Positions 36,522-46,974 of a stretch of 64,000 nucleotides of DNA are shown here, one piece after another. The translations under genes and the position numbers were made by a program. Positions within the stretch are counted from its first letter, which is position 1; every line of letters starts with the position of its first letter. The stretch is from Allosaccharopolyspora coralli. Its GTDB lineage: Bacteria > Actinomycetota > Actinomycetes > Mycobacteriales > Pseudonocardiaceae. The notes under the pieces were generated by a model. That model made no database searches. It was given only the letters and a program-made list of their open reading frames with translations, and had not been told where the DNA came from. Where the stretch lies: positions 1,860,001 to 1,924,000 of the forward strand of contig NZ_CP045929.1 in assembly GCF_009664835.1 (NCBI RefSeq), given 5' to 3'.

Positions 36522-37085
36522 TCAGCGGAGCAGGCTCGCCAGGGTTTCCCGCACCTGCTCGGGGGCGGTGGAATGTTGGCCGCAGAGACAGCGTAGGAAC
36601 AGGCCGTCGACGGCGGCGGTAACACCGGCACGGGCTGTCGGCTCGGGCACGTAGCGCGCCATCAGCGCGTCGAGGGCCGCGGTCCACCGATCGAGTTCGG
36701 TGCGCAGCCGGTGGTTCCGCGCGGCGAGAAGGAACAGTTCGTACTCGGCGTGCAAACGCGCTCGGTTCTCACAGGCGTCACCGGAGATCTCCGCGGCGAG
36801 CAGCTCCAGCGCGCGGGATTCGCTCTCGGCACCGATCTGTTCGAGCCGTTCGATGTAGCGGTCGTTGCACGCGGTGAGCGTGGCGAGCAGCAGCGACTCG
36901 ACCGTGGCGAAGTAGTACAGCACCGCACTGGGAGGCAGACCCGCCTCGCGGGCGACCGCGCGTTGGGTGACACCGGCTGCCCCGCTGTGCCCAAGCACCC
37001 GAATGGTCGCCTCGAGCAGCAGCCTGCGTCGGTGCTCGCCTTTGCGGCGGCGCCCGTCGGCCTCGGCGTCCACCGAGCGGTTCAT
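36522..37085 (-). CDS. TetR/AcrR family transcriptional regulator
   Basis: 187 residues. The N-terminal helix-turn-helix is RRRLLLEATIRVLGHSGAAG followed by VTQRAVAREAGLPPSAVLYYFATVESLL; the C-terminal ligand domain is all-helical. It starts inside the stop of the SMR transporter (ATGA overlap), so it probably regulates that operon, likely as a repressor responding to a transporter substrate. ATG 37085. Confidence 0.92.
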   Translation of the reverse strand: MNRSVDAEADGRRRKGEHRRRLLLEATIRVLGHSGAAGVTQRAVAREAGLPPSAVLYYFATVESLLLATLTACNDRYIERLEQIGAESESRALELLAAEISGDACENRARLHAEYELFLLAARNHRLRTELDRWTAALDALMARYVPEPTARAGVTAAVDGLFLRCLCGQHSTAPEQVRETLASLLR

Positions 37086-37408
37086 CAGTGCTCGGCTCCC
37101 ATCTCCAGTGCCATCACGCCGGCGATGACCAAGGCGATTCCGACGATCTGTATCCAGGTCATGCTCTCGCCCAGGAAGACGGCGCCGATCACCGCCAGCA
37201 GGGCGATGCCGAGCGCTGCCCACACGCCGTAGGCCACGCCGAGGCTCATTCCGCGCACGAGTGCGAGCGAGAGCAGGTAGAACGCGGCTCCGTAGCCGAC
37301 GAGCACGATCGCGGACGGCACCAGCCGGGTGAAGCCCTCGGAGAACTTGAGCGCCGTCGTGGCGCTGACCTCGCACACGATCGCCAGGGTCAGAAAGATC
37401 CACGGCAT
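37085..37408 (-). CDS. Small multidrug resistance (SMR) transporter
   Basis: 107 residues, four transmembrane helices. The essential membrane Glu (E13-14 region, LAIVCEVSATTALKFSEGF) and the conserved GVAYGVWAALG and WIQIVGIALVIAGVMAL segments place it in the EmrE/SugE/Mmr family; it exports lipophilic cations or guanidinium in exchange for protons. It precedes and overlaps a TetR gene. ATG 37408 has GGAGG a few bases upstream. Confidence 0.92.
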   Translation of the reverse strand: MPWIFLTLAIVCEVSATTALKFSEGFTRLVPSAIVLVGYGAAFYLLSLALVRGMSLGVAYGVWAALGIALLAVIGAVFLGESMTWIQIVGIALVIAGVMALEMGAEH

Positions 37409-37476
37409 GCGGCTACCTCCGAACAGCGAAAGAACCTGAGCGATTGCTCCAGATTCTACCGACGTCTCCTCGACCG

Positions 37477-38898
37477 TCAGTCGCGGTCCCGGCGAGGGGT
37501 GGTCGGTCGCCAGTGGGTGGCGGTCGTTGCGCTCGCCGACGCCGCTCGCGCGACCCGATCCGCCGGACCTGCGGAGGCGGCGTCCGACTCCCGCACCGCG
37601 ACGAGCGCGGCGATCAGCGTCGTGATCGGCACGGCGGCGACGAGGCCGATGCTGCCGACGAGCGTGCGTACCACCTCCTGCGCGACCGACTGGGACGTGA
37701 CGATCTCGGTGAAAGTGCGCCCGGACAGCGTGTAGGCCAACAGCAGCGGCAGCGCGGCGCCCGCGTAGGCGAGGACCAGGGTGTTCACTGCGGAAGCGAC
37801 GTGATCGCGGCCGATGCGCACGCCCGCGGCGTAGAGCTCCCGCCACGACATCGACGGATTCGCGCGCCGCAGCTCCCACACCGCGCTGGTCTGCGTCACC
37901 GTGACGTCGTCGAGCACCCCGAGAGCGCCGATGACGATGCCGGCCAGCAGCAGTCCCCGAGGGTCGATGGAGGCGCCGAGCGCACCGATGAGCCCCGCGG
38001 TGTTCTCGTCGAGTCCGGTCAGCTGCGTCGTCGCGGAGAACAGGGCGCTGAGGCCGCCGATGAGACCGAGGCTCACCAGCGTGCCCAGCACGGCGGTGGA
38101 GGTGCGTGCCGAGAATCCGTGGGTCAGGTACAGGACCGCGAACATGATCACGCCGGAGCCGACGACCGCCACCGTGAGCGGATCGCGTCCCGCGAGAATG
38201 GCGGGAAGAATGAACCCGACGAGCACGATCAAGCTCAGTCCGAGCGCGATCAGCGACGACAGGCCCTTCCAGCGACCGAGCACGAGCACGGCCGCCGCGA
38301 AGACGAGTGCGACCACCAACAACGAACCGCTGCGCTGGAAGTCGACCAGCTGGAAGCTCGACTCGGCCCCGGGGTCGGTGCCGGAGTAGGCGAGGACCAC
38401 CTCGTCACCGGCCGCGAAAGCGGGCGTTCCGGGTTCGCGCGGAACGGTCTGCTGGATCGTTTCCCCGGATGCCGGCCCGTCCTGCATCAGAACGTCGACG
38501 ATGAGGCAGCCCGCCTCGCCGGGAGCCGGTGTGGTTCCGCCTTCCGTGCAAGATCCGACAGTGCTCGCGACGATCTCACCGTTGACCGGGTACTGGCCGA
38601 AGCCGAGGTCGGCGCCGGTGCGTTGGTCGTGGCCGAACGGGTAGAGCACGAGAACACCGATGATCGCGGCGGCGGCGAACGGGACGAGTGCCAGGGCGAG
38701 CAGGTGTTTCACCGGCCGAGAAGCCGGTGGCGTCGGCCCGTGCCCGTGCCCGTGCCCGCTGCTGCGCTGTCGCGAAGGCCCTGCTTCCGCAGGAGTGTTG
38801 CGGTGGATGTTCTGGTCGCCCAGTGCGGAGTTGCGCCCGGCACGACGGCCGCGTTCGTGCGAAGTGGGGGAGCGGCGCTCGAGATCGTCATCAGCCAC
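37477..38898 (-). CDS. YibE/F family membrane protein
   Basis: About 473 residues. A His/Gly-rich N-terminus (GHGHGHG), one membrane anchor, a soluble extracytoplasmic region with two cysteines, and at least seven further helices. LGVLDDVTVTQTSAVWELRRANP is the YibE/F motif. The family function is unknown; transport is often suggested from topology. The start is ambiguous: GTG 38898 (VADDDLERRSP) or GTG 38922, neither with a strong ribosome site. It is divergent from the radical SAM gene, and a family B hairpin lies between them. Confidence 0.85.
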   Translation of the reverse strand: MADDDLERRSPTSHERGRRAGRNSALGDQNIHRNTPAEAGPSRQRSSGHGHGHGPTPPASRPVKHLLALALVPFAAAAIIGVLVLYPFGHDQRTGADLGFGQYPVNGEIVASTVGSCTEGGTTPAPGEAGCLIVDVLMQDGPASGETIQQTVPREPGTPAFAAGDEVVLAYSGTDPGAESSFQLVDFQRSGSLLVVALVFAAAVLVLGRWKGLSSLIALGLSLIVLVGFILPAILAGRDPLTVAVVGSGVIMFAVLYLTHGFSARTSTAVLGTLVSLGLIGGLSALFSATTQLTGLDENTAGLIGALGASIDPRGLLLAGIVIGALGVLDDVTVTQTSAVWELRRANPSMSWRELYAAGVRIGRDHVASAVNTLVLAYAGAALPLLLAYTLSGRTFTEIVTSQSVAQEVVRTLVGSIGLVAAVPITTLIAALVAVRESDAASAGPADRVARAASASATTATHWRPTTPRRDRD

Positions 38899-38975
38899 CC
38901 CGGCATCGTATGGCGGTACCACGGTGGGCTCAGCGAGTAGTCGAAAACGCCGCCCGACGTCGAGCTACCCGGGAT

Positions 38976-39028
38976 GAGGCGAGCGGCACTTTCACCTCGC
39001 GAGACGAGGCGAAAGTGCCGCTCGCCTC
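38976..39028. repeat. GC-rich hairpin repeat, family B, copy 4
   Basis: GAGGCGAGCGGCACTTTC at the left pairs perfectly with GAAAGTGCCGCTCGCCTC at the right (18 bp). Unlike the other copies it lies between divergent genes (YibE/F and the radical SAM gene), where termination is not needed, which argues that the repeats are not simply terminators. Confidence 0.75.
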
Positions 39029-39090
39029 AGTGGGGAGGTGGAGTGGTTTCGCACGATCGAGGGGCGAGGTGGCGATCGGTCGACAGCGGT

Positions 39091-39106
39091 TCGAAACTGT
39101 GTTCGA
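39091..39106 (+). promoter_or_regulatory. LexA (SOS) box before radical SAM gene
   Basis: TCGAAACTGTGTTCGA matches the LexA consensus TCGAAC-N4-GTTCGA at 11 of 12 positions. It ends nine bases before the ATG. The mycobacterial counterpart Rv2578c is listed among LexA-controlled genes, so this is a good candidate SOS operator. Confidence 0.75.
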
Positions 39107-39114
39107 ATGTACCC

Positions 39115-40248
39115 ATGCGATGGGAACAGCAGCGCGTGGACTTCGGGCAGTCGGTCGAGTCCCAGGACGCCGTCCGGGCGGAGACGGCGGCTCTCGACCT
39201 CGACCTCGGTGCACTCCCGGAACGACGCGGTGTCCCCGACGGTGGCGGTCGGGCGGGGCTGCGGCTGCCGGACCCTGTCCCCATCGAGTCCGGAACGGAC
39301 GACGCGTTCGCGATCGAGATCCGCGCGAAGAGCATCATCAACCGCGTACCGAGTGCCTCGCAGGTCCCGTTCCGGTGGACGATCAACCCCTACCGGGGGT
39401 GTGGGCACGCCTGCCGATACTGCTTCGCGCGGAACACCCACACCTACCTCGACCTGGACTCCGGCCGCGACTTCGACAGCAAGATCGTCGTCAAGGTCAA
39501 CGCCGCCGAGTTGGCCCGTCGCGAACTCGCTGACCCGAAGTGGCGCAGGGAACCGATCGCGATGGGGACCAACACCGATCCGTACCAGCGCGCCGACGGC
39601 GTGTATCGCTTGATGCCGGGGATTCTCGCTGCGCTGCGGGACCACGCGAACCCGTTCTCGGTGCTCACCAAGGGAACCCTCATCCTGCGGGATCTGGACC
39701 TGTATCGGCAGGCGGCTCAGGTCACCGACGTCTCGGTAGCGGTGTCGATCGGATCGCTCGACGAACAGCTGTGGCGCGTGGTGGAGCCGGGCACGCCGTC
39801 ACCGCGACGACGGCTCGACGTGATCCGCAGGTTCGGGGAGATCGGAATCGGCTGCTCGGTTCTGATGGCACCGATCCTGCCCGGCCTCAGCGACTCCGAC
39901 GAGCAGATCGACGAGACCGTCCACGGCCTGATGGACGCGGGCGCGACGAACGTGACCCCACTGGTGCTGCACCTGCGTTCCGGGGCTCGCGAGTGGTACC
40001 ACCACTGGTTGCAGGACGAGCGTCCCGATCTTCTCCCGCTCTACGAACGCTTGTACCGCAGGGGTGCGTACCCGCCGAAGTCCTATCAGGACGATGTCGT
40101 GCATCGGGTTCGAGAGGCGCAACGCCGGTACGGTGGCCGTACGGTCGACGATCGGGAACAACCGGCTCGAGCCCACCGCGGAGCGCGGCCGCGGGCGGCG
40201 GTGCCATCGGCCGGCGGGGGCGCTGCACGGCAACTGAGCTTGCTGTGA
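39115..40248 (+). CDS. Rv2578c-family radical SAM protein
   Basis: 377 residues, radical SAM enzyme of the SplB-like photolyase/lyase group. The 4Fe-4S motif CX3CX2C is in YRGCGHACRYCFARNTHTYL (about residue 97). MGTNTDPYQRADG and LAPILPGLSDSDEQ-like segments follow, as in DNA repair-related members. The reaction is unknown. The upstream LexA box suggests induction by DNA damage. The low-complexity C-terminus is variable. ATG 39115 starts MRWEQQ, the usual family start. It is convergent with the GNAT gene. Confidence 0.88.
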   Translation: MRWEQQRVDFGQSVESQDAVRAETAALDLDLGALPERRGVPDGGGRAGLRLPDPVPIESGTDDAFAIEIRAKSIINRVPSASQVPFRWTINPYRGCGHACRYCFARNTHTYLDLDSGRDFDSKIVVKVNAAELARRELADPKWRREPIAMGTNTDPYQRADGVYRLMPGILAALRDHANPFSVLTKGTLILRDLDLYRQAAQVTDVSVAVSIGSLDEQLWRVVEPGTPSPRRRLDVIRRFGEIGIGCSVLMAPILPGLSDSDEQIDETVHGLMDAGATNVTPLVLHLRSGAREWYHHWLQDERPDLLPLYERLYRRGAYPPKSYQDDVVHRVREAQRRYGGRTVDDREQPARAHRGARPRAAVPSAGGGAARQLSLL

Positions 40249-40259
40249 CGTCCGTCGGG

Positions 40260-40847
40260 TCAGGCAGGTGGCTTCATCATCGGCCACATCGACGGCCCGT
40301 CCGGAAGGTCGATCGTCGCGCCGGTGAGGGTGTAGCCCATGCGTTCGTAGAGAGCGCGATTGCGCGGCGCCGAGGCTTCGAGGTACCCGGGAACACCTTG
40401 CTCGTCGAGCGTCGCGTGATGATGCAGCAGCAGGTCCGTGCCGTGGCCCCGGCTCTGTACACCCGGTTCGACTGCGAGGAAGGCCAAGTGATGTACCCGA
40501 TCCTCAGGATGCGCGGCGTGCATCCTGCTGTCGAGGGCTTCGAAGCGTGGATAGTACTCGCCGGTGATCGCGGCCATGCGTTCCTCGTACTCCGCGGGGC
40601 CCTCGTCGTCAGGCAACAACCACAGCGCGACGCCGTGTCCGTCGGCGGTCGCTTCCACCTGGCCGCGTTGCAGCGCGTGGTCTACGAAGACCCGGAAATA
40701 CTCGTGGAACAGCCGGTCTCGGTCCACGTCGTCGGTCATGGTGGCGCCGAGCCAGCCGGTCACCGGGTTGTCCTGGAACGCCCGACGCACGACGCCGGTC
40801 ACGTGTTCCGAGTCGGACGGGGTGCAACGAACGATCGTGCTGCTCAT
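40260..40847 (-). CDS. GNAT family N-acetyltransferase
   Basis: About 195 residues. The acetyl-CoA site is in HHLAFLAVEPGVQSRGHGTDLLLHHHATLDEQGVPGYLEAS; the C-terminus YERMGYTLTGATIDLPDGPSMWPMM is typical of a group of actinobacterial GNATs that includes puromycin acetyltransferase-like enzymes. Substrate unknown. ATG 40847 with GGAG about nine bases upstream. It is followed on the same strand, upstream, by the APC permease. Confidence 0.87.
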   Translation of the reverse strand: MSSTIVRCTPSDSEHVTGVVRRAFQDNPVTGWLGATMTDDVDRDRLFHEYFRVFVDHALQRGQVEATADGHGVALWLLPDDEGPAEYEERMAAITGEYYPRFEALDSRMHAAHPEDRVHHLAFLAVEPGVQSRGHGTDLLLHHHATLDEQGVPGYLEASAPRNRALYERMGYTLTGATIDLPDGPSMWPMMKPPA

Positions 40848-40883
40848 GGTGCGGTACTCCAAGGCATGGTCGGTGCGTGGGGG

Positions 40884-42383
40884 TCAGTCCCGGACAGGGC
40901 CGAGTTCGGCGAGGGCGCCGCGGCCGATGAGGGTGTACGCGTCGGGACTGCGGCGCCGCATACGCAGCCCCCACAGGACACCGACGGCCAACGCGACGAC
41001 GTACAGGGCCGGAATCGCCCAGGTCACCGGAGTGCCAGGCGGAACGCCCAGCAGAACGTCCATGTTGGACAGGGCGAGGCCTACGCCGGTGCAGAGCAGC
41101 AGCGACGAGAGGACGGCCGCGATCATCGTCGGTATCGAGGCCCCGGCTGTTCGTCGTCGGGCGAAGAACACGACGACGCTGATGCTGGTGCCCGCGAGCA
41201 GCGTGAGCACCCCGAGGCCCCCGCCGGTGCCGAGGGTGAAGAACAGGTGCACCATCGGGTCGAGTCCCGTCGCGGCGAACAGCACCAGCACGACCAGCCC
41301 GATCGAGGACTGCACCACCGAACCCACCTTGGGCGAGCCGGACCGGCGGGAGGTCAGTCCCAGCACGGACGGCAGGACCTGTTCGCGGCCGAGGGCGAAG
41401 CTGTACCGGGCGACCGTGTTGTGGAACGAGAGCAGGCCGGCGAAGATGCTGGTGAGCAACAGAATGCGTGCGATGTCCCCCGCCGGCCCGCCGAGTTGGG
41501 CGGCGACGGCGTTGAACAGCAACTCGGGGCCCTGCTCCTGGGAGGCCGCGACGATTCCGTCCGGACCGAAGTTCACCGTCAGCGCCCAGGACGACAGTGC
41601 GTACAGCGCGGCGATCACGAGCAGCGCGGTGAAGGTCGCGAGCGGAACGGTGCGGCGCGGGTCGCGCGCTTCCTCGGCGTAGACCGTCGGTGCTTCGAAA
41701 CCGACGAACGCCGTGGCGGTGACGACGATGGGTGCGCCGATCGCCAGCGTGGCGAGGTTCGACGGGGCGAGCGTTTCGAAGGAGACCGAACCGGACGCCG
41801 GGTTGGCGATCATGACGATGTCGGCCACCAGAATGATCGCGCACTCCGCGGCCAGCAGGAGGGTGAGCACCCGTCCGTTGATGTCGATGCGCAGCACCCC
41901 GAGCGCCGCGACGGCGGCCCAGGACACGAGCGCGAGTATCCACCAAGACACGGTGACGCCGAGGCGTGCGGCGATGAGCTCGCTGCCGATCACACCGAGT
42001 GCGCCGTAGAGGCCGACCTGCAGTCCGTTGTAGGCGATGAGTGCGATGAACGCGGCGCCGACGCCGACGGGTCGACCGAGGCCGTGCGTGACGTACGAGT
42101 AGAGGGCACCCGCATTGGTGACGTGTCGGGACATCGCGGTGTAGCCGACGGCGAAGAGCATCAGCACCGCACCGATCAGCAGGAACACCACCGGGATTCC
42201 GACGAACCCGGTGACCGCCCAGGCGGTACTCGTGAGTGCAGCCACGACCATCAACGGTGCGGCAGCCGCGCCGACGAAGCTGATCATCGTCGTACTGCCG
42301 ACACGGCGCTCGGCCAGAGTGCGGCTCACGGCGCTTCGCTCGCCCGTCAGGGTCGGAGCGGACGGAAACTCGGACACGGTCAC
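40884..42383 (-). CDS. APC family amino acid permease
   Basis: About 499 residues, 12 to 14 predicted membrane helices. The first segments (STTMISFVGAAAAPLMVVA and AGALYSYVTHGLGRPVGVGA) and AFVGFEAPTVYAEEARDPRRTVP fit the amino acid-polyamine-organocation superfamily. Substrate unknown. The GTG at 42383 or a GTG two codons on (42377) could be the start. It lies 37 bases upstream of the GNAT gene in the same direction and could be co-transcribed with it. Confidence 0.88.
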   Translation of the reverse strand: MTVSEFPSAPTLTGERSAVSRTLAERRVGSTTMISFVGAAAAPLMVVAALTSTAWAVTGFVGIPVVFLLIGAVLMLFAVGYTAMSRHVTNAGALYSYVTHGLGRPVGVGAAFIALIAYNGLQVGLYGALGVIGSELIAARLGVTVSWWILALVSWAAVAALGVLRIDINGRVLTLLLAAECAIILVADIVMIANPASGSVSFETLAPSNLATLAIGAPIVVTATAFVGFEAPTVYAEEARDPRRTVPLATFTALLVIAALYALSSWALTVNFGPDGIVAASQEQGPELLFNAVAAQLGGPAGDIARILLLTSIFAGLLSFHNTVARYSFALGREQVLPSVLGLTSRRSGSPKVGSVVQSSIGLVVLVLFAATGLDPMVHLFFTLGTGGGLGVLTLLAGTSISVVVFFARRRTAGASIPTMIAAVLSSLLLCTGVGLALSNMDVLLGVPPGTPVTWAIPALYVVALAVGVLWGLRMRRRSPDAYTLIGRGALAELGPVRD

Positions 42384-42408
42384 CAGCCACTTCGTGCGAT
42401 CAGCATTG

Positions 42409-43065
42409 TCATCGGCGTTCGGACAGCACCGCGGCGCTCAGTGCGGCGCGGGTGTGCCTCAGCAACGATCGGATCATAGGGGGTAAACGATCAGTCACGG
42501 TAGGTATCGCGAGCCGGGCGGAGCGGCTGTCCTCGGCGCCCAGCACGTGTCCGAGGAGCCCGGTCGCGTCGGACAGGCAGCACAGCACCGAGTCGGTCAC
42601 GCTCCACGGGCGACCGCCCATGACGAGCAGGCGCAGCGTGCTCTCCGGTTTACCCGCTGCGTTGAGGTCGGTCGGTGGCCACTTGGTGCTGCGTCGCAGC
42701 CGGGATCGGTGTTCGTGGACGAGTCCCTGGCCTTCCAAGTAGCGGCCGACGTCGTCGCGCGCGGTCCGGGACAGATACGACAGCCAGGTACCCAGTGGGA
42801 GCGGCGCGGGCTCGGTGAGCATCAGAGTGAAGACCTGGTCGGCGAGCGTGTTCGGCGGCGGAAGCGAACCGATCGGCACTACGAGGTCGTCGTCGAGCCG
42901 CACGTACTCGGCGATGGTCAGTTCCGCCAGGAGCGCCGACCCGATGCCGAGTCCGCATCGGGTCGCGGGCAGCAGGGCCTTGCCGGAATGATCGTCCTGG
43001 GAGAGCCAGAACAGATCGACAGCGAGGTTCCACGGTTCGGTCGCCGACACGCCGTCCTGCCTCAC
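42409..43065 (-). CDS. GPP34 (GOLPH3/VPS74-like) family protein
   Basis: 218 residues. Segments WLSQDDHSGKALLPATRCGLGIGSALLAEL and PNTLADQVFTLM match the helical GPP34 domain, which in eukaryotes binds phosphatidylinositol phosphate; actinobacteria have many paralogues with no assigned role. No membrane helix or signal peptide is seen. The GTG at 43065 is used; a GTG at 43050 (VSATEPW) has a better purine tract upstream. About 390 bases without a recognised gene lie beyond its start. Confidence 0.75.
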   Translation of the reverse strand: MRQDGVSATEPWNLAVDLFWLSQDDHSGKALLPATRCGLGIGSALLAELTIAEYVRLDDDLVVPIGSLPPPNTLADQVFTLMLTEPAPLPLGTWLSYLSRTARDDVGRYLEGQGLVHEHRSRLRRSTKWPPTDLNAAGKPESTLRLLVMGGRPWSVTDSVLCCLSDATGLLGHVLGAEDSRSARLAIPTVTDRLPPMIRSLLRHTRAALSAAVLSERR

Positions 43066-43452
43066 GTGTGCACGAGCGTGATCCGGAACGGATCACGGAA
43101 CGTGGCGGAGCCCGCGCTGTCGGTGCCGATCATGGCCGCGAGCATAATGATTCGCTCGAGCGCTGTGTGGACACCCACCGATAAGCGTCGTCGACTCGTG
43201 TTCACCCGGGAAGCCACCGGTGAGCCGGACATCCCATGTTCCGAAGACCGTTCGAACTCACCGTGGAACGTCAACGACGATACGGCACGCAGGCGGGAAG
43301 AATCCCCTCGTTGGGAATCGGTGCGAGTCATGGATTCGGATGTGCTGTCGAATCTGTTCGTTCCTGATGAATTGTGTTCAGCGGCTGCCGATAAGGTGGT
43401 TCGGGTTCGTCCGGTCGTCGATGCTCAGGTTGCCGGAGTCGGGAAAGGGCGG
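43066..43452. other. Intergenic stretch between GPP34 and HTH genes
   Basis: About 390 bases, less GC-rich than its surroundings. On the minus strand, TTATGCT near 43143-43150 could be a -10 for the GPP34 gene. An 89-codon open frame on the minus strand has no family match and no ribosome site, so I do not call it. I see no repeat, tRNA or terminator. Confidence 0.4.
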
Positions 43453-44532
43453 TCAGCGAGCCGCCAGAGAGCTTGTCACCGCCGAAGCCGTCGTCAGCGG
43501 ATCGTTGGCCGGGCAGTGTTGCGTCGCCGGCTCCGAGGGCGTCCACCGGACACCGAAAACACCCAACCCGAAGTCCAGTTTCACCGTGTGGGTGCGGCCG
43601 TGACGATCCAGTGCCAGCGACGTCGGTGTCTCCACCGCACGGCCGGACGGGTCGGTCACGAAGCTCTCGCACGACTCCGGGGGGTGCGCCGGATCGAACT
43701 GCATCTCCAGTACGTACTGCCGAACCGGCAACCGGAAAAGCCTGCAGTAGGTGTGTTCCTCGTGCTGCGGTCCCGCGGGTGGCTCGACCACCTCGTATTC
43801 CAGCATGATCGTCTCGCCCCGTTCGAGAGCGTGGTCGAAGAGCAGTTCGGCGACGACCAGATCCCGGGTGTGGTCGGTGAGGACCTGACCGAGGTGGCAG
43901 GAACGCACCGGCCGGATCACCGTCGGCGTGTCGTTCGAGGAGGCACCGTCGAAGACCATCACCCACCGGTCGGCGCCGTTGCATTCGGCCCGGACCAACT
44001 GGCGGACTCGGGCTTTGCGCTGCTCACCGGCCGCGTCGACGTGCACCACGTCGTGCTGGCTCAGTCGCGTGAGCTTGCCGTCGGGGCTGGTGTCGACCCG
44101 GTTGAGCAGTTCGACCGTGGAGCCGTCCGGGGACCACAGGGTGCTCAGCGGCGGAGCCTGGTTGGCAGCCTGGCGGGTGCGGCCACGGGGACGTGGCGGG
44201 CCGAGCAGTGCCGACAGCGCCCCGTCCGGCAGGCCGAGGACGTTTTCGAGCTGGTGCAGCGCCAGCAACGAGTCGGGGCGCTCGGGGCGGCGCCGCCCCG
44301 ATTGCCAGTAGCTCAAGGCAGTGATGCTGACCGGTGTTCCGCGGGCGCGCAGGCGGTGTTGAATGCGTTCGAGGCTCAGGCGGCTCGCGCGGATGGCGGT
44401 CCGCAGTGCAGATTCGAACGGGCCGGTTCGCAGGAGTTCGGTCAGTTCCGGCGGAAGCGGGCGCTGCGTTTCCGTGCGGAGAGCATGGGGTGCCGTGGGC
44501 ATCGAACGGGTCACGGTGTCCGGACCGGTCAT
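43453..44532 (-). CDS. XRE-type helix-turn-helix protein with unknown C-terminal domain
   Basis: 359 residues. The N-terminal 100 residues contain an XRE-like motif (LSLERIQHRLRARGTPVSITALSYWQSGRRRPERPDSLLALHQLE). The rest is beta-rich with no recognised domain (ERGETIMLEYEVVEP, LPVRQYVLEMQFDP). Proteins of this architecture occur in Pseudonocardiaceae as solitary regulators; target unknown. ATG 44532 with GAGGAG eight bases upstream. Confidence 0.65.
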   Translation of the reverse strand: MTGPDTVTRSMPTAPHALRTETQRPLPPELTELLRTGPFESALRTAIRASRLSLERIQHRLRARGTPVSITALSYWQSGRRRPERPDSLLALHQLENVLGLPDGALSALLGPPRPRGRTRQAANQAPPLSTLWSPDGSTVELLNRVDTSPDGKLTRLSQHDVVHVDAAGEQRKARVRQLVRAECNGADRWVMVFDGASSNDTPTVIRPVRSCHLGQVLTDHTRDLVVAELLFDHALERGETIMLEYEVVEPPAGPQHEEHTYCRLFRLPVRQYVLEMQFDPAHPPESCESFVTDPSGRAVETPTSLALDRHGRTHTVKLDFGLGVFGVRWTPSEPATQHCPANDPLTTASAVTSSLAAR

Positions 44533-44971
44533 GGTTACTCCTCGTGTCCTCAGCTTCCCGGATGACGCTAAGGAGGACCGTGGTCGTCGGCAACGACAGA
44601 AAGTCGGGAACCGATCTCACACTTATGGGTGTAGTGGTGTGGCTCGGGGTGACAGAAGTGGGGAATGGCCTGCTCCGTGGGCACGGGAGTCCTTCGGAAT
44701 GGCCTTCTCCGTCCCCCGGTTTCCGGGCGCAGCTGACGACGATCCCGGGGTGAAGTCTGCCGTGCGTGAGCGCCGACCTGCTCGCCCGGTGCAGGATCCT
44801 CGCCCGTGCGAGCCGGCAGCGCCTGTTCCCGAAACCTGCTGGACGGGCGGACCGACCCGTTGGCTAGCCTGGTAGCCCGCGTGCGGACGGGGTTCCGTGC
44901 GTCGACGCCGGGAATTGCGCTGCCGACCGCGCCGGTGTCGGAACCGTTCCGGACGAAGGAGATCAGCACCC
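44533..44971. other. Intergenic stretch upstream of aspS with direct repeats
   Basis: About 440 bases between the HTH gene and aspS, divergent. Two direct repeats of GGAATGGCC followed by TGCTCC (44662-44676) or TTCTCC (44696-44710) lie 34 bp apart and may bind a regulator. A TAGCCTGGT near 44870 could be part of the aspS promoter. A 57-codon open frame from GTG 44580 has AGGAGG just before it but no recognisable content, so it is left uncalled. Confidence 0.4.
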
Positions 44972-44974
44972 GTG

Positions 44975-46762
<1,788 letters not shown>

Positions 46763-46974
46763 CGGCGCCCTGGCTCCAACGGCACGTCGGCGGGTACCGG
46801 CGCACGGGTGAAATGACACAGGACGTGCAACCCCGCCACGGGGACGACGCGTCAGGGACAGGGGCAGGCACGATCGCGACGAGTCGTGGTCGCCGTCCTC
46901 CTGCGTGAATGCGCCGGGTCTTGACCGGTCAGGTCGCAGGGAGATCAGCGAGTTCCAGGTAGGCTCGGGAGACG

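Noticed and set aside
39085-39110. TTCGAA-rich stretch as a tRNA T-loop
   Set aside because: The GTTCGAA words lack the surrounding cloverleaf stems; the segment fits a LexA box instead. No tRNA was found in the window.
39540-42479. Long plus-strand open frame opposite the GNAT and APC permease genes
   Set aside because: The minus strand carries clear GNAT and permease motifs; this frame has none.
43062-43331. 89-codon minus-strand frame between GPP34 and HTH genes
   Set aside because: No ribosome site, no conserved motif and unusual composition.
44580-44753. 57-codon plus-strand frame after AGGAGG upstream of aspS
   Set aside because: The ribosome site is only three bases from the GTG, the sequence is not recognisable, and it is not the DUF397 type often found next to such HTH genes.
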